Below, in pieces: positions 9,204 to 11,729 of a DNA stretch of 11,729 nt (the stretch's first letter is position 1; every line of letters begins with the position of its first letter). This DNA is from Alphaproteobacteria bacterium (lineage in GTDB: Bacteria; Pseudomonadota; Alphaproteobacteria; ATCC43930; CGMCC-115725): positions 1 through 11,729 of the forward strand of contig JAFAWI010000084.1 in NCBI GenBank assembly GCA_019241915.1, in the 5' to 3' direction. The position numbers and the translations under genes were made by a program. The notes under the pieces were generated by a model. That model saw only the letters and a program-made list of their open reading frames with translations, did no database searches and had not been told where the DNA came from.

Positions 9204-9980
9204 TCAAGGGCGGGTCGCGGCGCAGATCGCGACCGGGTAGGCGTAGTGGATCGCCTCGCCGTCGAGCCGCACGGGGATGCCGAGGCTGTCGTCGCTCGCC
9301 GCGGCGCGGAACATTGCGACGATCTTCTGCTCGTCGCCGGGGTTCGGGTAGGAGCGGGCCAGCAGGTTGCGCACCACGTCGCGCAGCTCGGTGAACTGCA
9401 CCTCCGGCTCCGGCAGCCCGGCGGCGTCGAACAGCGCCTTCATCTCGGTCAAGGGAAGCGCCCGCGTGTGCGACGGGTCGCGCAACAGTTCGAGCCGGTT
9501 GAAGGCGGCGGCCTTGAGCTTGTCCTCGGACGGGCAGCTGTCGACCACGACAATGCGGCCGCCCGGCTTGCAGACCCGCGCCATCTCGTTGAGCACGGCC
9601 AGCGGGTCGCGGAAGTGGTGAAACGAAAAGCGCGTTGCGACGATGTCAAAGCTGCCGTCTTTGTAGGGCAATATCGTCACGTCGCCCTGCCGCCAGCTCA
9701 TGTTGCTCAGCCGCTGTTCCGCAGCGGCTTGGCGCGCCTGTTCGAGCATCGCCGGGGTCACGTCGATCCCGGTCGCATGCGCGACATGCGGGGCGAAGGC
9801 GCGGGCGACGAGGCCGCCGCCGCAGGCGACATCGAGCACCGTGTCGCTGGCCGACGGGCGTCCCGCCGCGACGATCGCCTTGAGCGCCTCCTCGTTCTTG
9901 ATCGGCGCCGCCGCGTTGAACGCGGTCGCTTGGCGGGTGAACTGATCGCGGATCAGCGCGTCGTGGCCGGCATCGGTCAT
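9204..9980 (-). CDS. Class I SAM-dependent methyltransferase, UbiE/Methyltransf_11-like
   Basis: 258 residues, cytoplasmic, normal length for a single-domain class I methyltransferase. SAM-binding motif I is VLDVACGGGLVA (48-59), the acidic residue at the end of strand 2 is Asp73 (GIDVTPAML), followed by QGDVTILPYKDGSFDIV (98-114), the 'FSFHHFRDP' motif (118-126) and 'RVCKPGGRIVVVD' (135-147). This combination is seen in the UbiE/arsenite-methyltransferase/small-molecule group; nothing fixes the acceptor. It is not a clear UbiE, and no ubiquinone genes are near. Its ATG shares one base with the TGA of the preceding gene (TGATG at 9982-9978), so translation is very probably coupled to that of the small protein. 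Confidence 0.9.
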   Translation of the reverse strand: MTDAGHDALIRDQFTRQATAFNAAAPIKNEEALKAIVAAGRPSASDTVLDVACGGGLVARAFAPHVAHATGIDVTPAMLEQARQAAAEQRLSNMSWRQGDVTILPYKDGSFDIVATRFSFHHFRDPLAVLNEMARVCKPGGRIVVVDSCPSEDKLKAAAFNRLELLRDPSHTRALPLTEMKALFDAAGLPEPEVQFTELRDVVRNLLARSYPNPGDEQKIVAMFRAAASDDSLGIPVRLDGEAIHYAYPVAICAATRP

Positions 9981-10219
9981 CACCCGCACTCCACCCGGCC
10001 GTGCGCGAGCCGGGCGCGGCCGCCGGCGGTCAACACAACGCGACCGTCGCCGCGCAGCGCCACCATATTGTCGGCCAGCGCATCTTCCCAGGCGCAATTG
10101 AGCGGGCACGTGCTGCCCCAAGCGGCGCGCGCCTCGGCGACCTGGCGCGGCTTGGCGGCAACCCACTCGAGAAACTGCACCATCAGGAATTTGGCTTCGC
10201 TGGCCATCGCTTCTTCCAT
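9980..10219 (-). CDS. Small conserved protein, possibly winged-helix-like, unknown function
   Basis: 79 residues (75 if the second ATG, at 10207, is used; purine-rich GGAAGAAG precedes that one and AAGGCGG precedes the first). The segment 'FLEWVAAKPRQVAEARAAW' (16-34), then 'STCPLNCAWEDALADNMV' (36-53) and a basic hairpin 'GDGRVVLTAGGRARL' (57-71) has the helix-helix-wing rhythm of a small winged-helix domain. From memory, similar short proteins with 'FLEWVA..CPR..WEDAL' are widespread and unnamed in alphaproteobacteria. Cys39 and Cys42 are present, but two cysteines alone do not make a metal site. The TGA stop overlaps the methyltransferase ATG by one base. DNA binding is a guess from the predicted fold. 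Confidence 0.75.
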   Translation of the reverse strand: MEEAMASEAKFLMVQFLEWVAAKPRQVAEARAAWGSTCPLNCAWEDALADNMVALRGDGRVVLTAGGRARLAHGRVECG

Positions 10220-10326
10220 CCGCCTTTCGGCGCAAGCCGGGCCGCGATAATGAGCGGATTGCCTGCCGACGTCTAATGTGTTTCAGCCCGAAGGATGTCT
10301 TCGCGCTTGCCGGTCGGCCGACGATG

Positions 10327-10764
10327 TCAGGGCTCATACTGAAAGCGCAACTCGCCGACGCGGGTTTCGCGCTGTCGGAAACCCGCGCGCACCAGCGCCG
10401 CCGCAAGCCCGTTGCGGTTTGCCTCGCGCACCGTGGCGGCCACCGGAACCCGACGCGCCAACGCCTTTGCCAGCAACCCGTCGAGCGCCGCGCCGGCGGC
10501 ATAGCGCAGATTGAGCCGTTCTTCCTCGCCCCAGTGTCGGCCGGCTTCGGCGGCATCGATCAGCGCAAACCCGACCACCGTGCCGCCGTCGAGCGCGATC
10601 CACGACTGGCCGAACGCGAGGATTTTGCGCAGTGCCGCGTAGAGCGCCTCTTGCTGCTCCAGTGTTTCGGCTGCGAGCGGGATGTCGTCCGCCATCGTCA
10701 GCATCAGCGCGTGGATGTCGGCAGCGTCGCCTACCGCGGCGGGCCGGATCGCCGGCGCGTTCAT
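10327..10764 (-). CDS. GNAT-family N-acetyltransferase, coupled to ugpE
   Basis: 145 residues, the usual size of a single GNAT domain. It starts with the typical 'IRPAAVGDAADIHALM' (6-21), has the central strand 'SWIALDGGTVVGFALID' (54-70), and ends with 'TVREANRNGLAAALVRAGFR' (111-130), the strand-helix after which 'N..A..LY...GF' is conserved. The acetyl-CoA pyrophosphate loop, normally (R/Q)xxGx(G/A), is present only in a loose form around RYAAGAALDGLL (87-98). The substrate is unknown; small-molecule or amine acetylation is likelier than ribosomal-protein acetylation. The ATG (10764-10762) overlaps the ugpE TGA in an ATGA string, so it belongs to the same transcript. It is the last gene of that unit: 107 bases separate it from the next. 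Confidence 0.82.
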   Translation of the reverse strand: MNAPAIRPAAVGDAADIHALMLTMADDIPLAAETLEQQEALYAALRKILAFGQSWIALDGGTVVGFALIDAAEAGRHWGEEERLNLRYAAGAALDGLLAKALARRVPVAATVREANRNGLAAALVRAGFRQRETRVGELRFQYEP

Positions 10765-11609
10765 TTCTCGCTCTCGACGAGGCCTTTGACAAACCAGCGT
10801 TGCATCAGCACCACGACCGCGACCGGCGGCACGATCGCCAACAGCGCGGTCGCCGTCACGATCTGCCATTCGGTCTGGGTGTCGCCGTTGCCGATCATCT
10901 GCCGCATGCCGATGATGATCGTCGTCATACCCGGTGTGTTGGTGACGAGCAGCGGCCACAGATATTGGTTCCAGCCGAAGATGAACAGGATCACGAACAG
11001 CGCGGCGATGTTGGTGCGCGACAGCGGGATCACCGTATCGAGCAGAAAGCGCCACGGTCCGGCGCCGTCGATCTTGGCGGCCTCGACCAGCTCGTCGGGG
11101 ATCGTCAGAAAGAACTGGCGAAACAGCAACGTCGCGGTCGCCGACGCGACAAGCGGCAGGGTCAGCCCGGCGTAGCGGTCGATGAGGCCCATATCGGTGG
11201 CGATCTGATAGGTCGGGATGATGCGCACCTCGACCGGCAGCATCAGCGTCACAAAGATCGCCCAAAAGCACAGCTTGCGCAGCGGGAAGCGGAAGAACAC
11301 GACGGCATAGGCCGACGGCAGCGAGATCGCGATCTTGCCCGCGGCGATCGTCACCGCCATCACCAGGCTGTTGAACATCATGCGGCCGACGCTGACGCCG
11401 CTGGTCTTGGCGGTGCCGGCGCTGAGCGCTTCGGCATAGTTGCGCGCGCTCTCGCCTCCCGGCAGCAGGGTCATCGGCGCACGCAGCACCGCATCGAGGT
11501 CGTGCGTCGACGCGACCAGCGCGACATAGACCGGAAACAGCACGATCGCGATGCCGCCGATCAGGATCGCGTGCGGCACCCACGTGCTCTGCCGCGCGGT
11601 CACCATCAT
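10761..11609 (-). CDS. ugpE: sn-Glycerol-3-phosphate ABC transporter permease UgpE
   Basis: One of the two inner-membrane permeases of the UgpBAEC importer for glycerol 3-phosphate and glycerophosphodiesters. The 282 residues match E. coli UgpE in size and in many segments recalled from it, for example FPVYVALVA, FRFPLRKL, LMLPVEVRI, YAGLTLPLVASATAT, FGWNQYLWPLL and the C-terminus GLVESEK. Six hydrophobic helices are visible. The cytoplasmic EAA loop that contacts the ATPase is EAAKIDGAGPWRFLLDTVIP (176-195), with the conserved Glu and Gly. The ATG at 11609 overlaps the ugpA stop (ATGA), and a second ATG follows immediately at 11606. Substrate specificity in relatives extends to other phosphodiesters and some sugars, so the exact ligand is inferred. 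Confidence 0.93.
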   Translation of the reverse strand: MMVTARQSTWVPHAILIGGIAIVLFPVYVALVASTHDLDAVLRAPMTLLPGGESARNYAEALSAGTAKTSGVSVGRMMFNSLVMAVTIAAGKIAISLPSAYAVVFFRFPLRKLCFWAIFVTLMLPVEVRIIPTYQIATDMGLIDRYAGLTLPLVASATATLLFRQFFLTIPDELVEAAKIDGAGPWRFLLDTVIPLSRTNIAALFVILFIFGWNQYLWPLLVTNTPGMTTIIIGMRQMIGNGDTQTEWQIVTATALLAIVPPVAVVVLMQRWFVKGLVESEK

Positions 11610-11729
11610 GCGTAATGCACCCGCCGCTCGATAAAGCGGAACTGGATCGCGGTGAGGCCGATCACCACTGCCATCAAGACCACCGACTGCGCCGCCGAGC
11701 CGCCGAGATCGAGACCGACAATCCCGTCA
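11606..11729 (-). CDS. ugpA: sn-Glycerol-3-phosphate ABC transporter permease UgpA, C-terminal 40 residues only
   Basis: Only the end of the gene is in the window. The readable tail contains LDLGGSAAQSVVLMAVVIG, the last transmembrane helix, then ending ..QFRFIERRVHYA, as recalled for UgpA C-termini ('SAAQSVVLM..QFRYVE.KVHY'). The TGA stop (11608-11606) overlaps the ugpE start by four bases (ATGA), the usual order ugpA-ugpE. ugpB and ugpC would be expected outside the window. Confidence 0.88.
   Translation of the reverse strand, partial: DGIVGLDLGGSAAQSVVLMAVVIGLTAIQFRFIERRVHYA

Noticed and set aside
10289..10322. Small hairpin CGAAG/CTTCG (10289-10303) and palindrome GTCGGCCGAC (10313-10322) after the GNAT gene
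   Set aside because: A 5-base stem without a T-tract on either strand and a 10-base GC-rich palindrome are expected by chance here; not enough for a terminator or operator call.
9981..10556. In-frame N-terminal extension of the methyltransferase
   Set aside because: It would run through the small coupled gene and the 107-base gap; the ATG at 9980 with the TGATG overlap gives a normal-length protein.

Overview
The window is GC-rich (by eye about two thirds or more G+C) with dense coding, short gaps and strongly GC-biased third codon positions. The PdxJ type, a complete AcnA, ugp-type glycerol-3-phosphate transporter genes and intergenic palindromic repeats of the kind that reads as '..IPAFAGMT..' together suggest an alphaproteobacterium (Rhizobiales or Rhodospirillales-like). 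This placement is inference; there is no rRNA or tRNA gene here to confirm it.

Layout, left to right. (1) 1-922, minus: an NHL beta-propeller protein related to peptidyl-alpha-hydroxyglycine alpha-amidating lyase, cut by the left window edge. (2) 1101-1850, plus: pdxJ, for the ring-closing step of pyridoxal-phosphate synthesis, diverging from the NHL gene. (3) 1826-2041: a degenerate tandem repeat that includes the 3' end of pdxJ. (4) 2054-3544, minus: a DHA2-type MFS transporter convergent with pdxJ. (5) 3827-4981, plus: a metal-dependent amidohydrolase/deacetylase diverging from the MFS gene. (6) 4995-5261, minus: an 88-residue two-helix membrane protein. (7) 5346-6287, plus: an EamA/DMT transporter. 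(8) 6273-6349: a composite palindrome between convergent gene ends. (9) 6360-9053, minus: acnA, aconitase of the TCA cycle. (10) 9204-10219, minus: a coupled pair, a 79-residue conserved protein then a SAM methyltransferase. (11) 10327-11729, minus: the 3' end of a ugp operon, with ugpA (3' end only), ugpE and a GNAT acetyltransferase, each joined by a 4-base ATGA overlap.

Functional grouping. The left two thirds is mostly single genes in alternating orientation, so there is little operon evidence there. The MFS/amidohydrolase pair and the two-helix protein/EamA pair each share one divergent control region. The right third reads as two co-directional minus-strand units: ugpA-ugpE-GNAT, and small protein-methyltransferase, with acnA further downstream behind its own 150-base leader.

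No RNA gene, insertion sequence, CRISPR array, phage or defence gene was recognised, and no gap exceeds 300 bases. The content is mostly ordinary chromosomal metabolism and transport. The points most worth a second look are the apparently complete lyase active-site set in the unsecreted NHL protein, the GNAT gene where an ATPase gene might be expected after ugpE, the coupled small protein/methyltransferase pair, and a palindromic repeat family that occupies two convergent gene junctions and overlaps the stop codons there.
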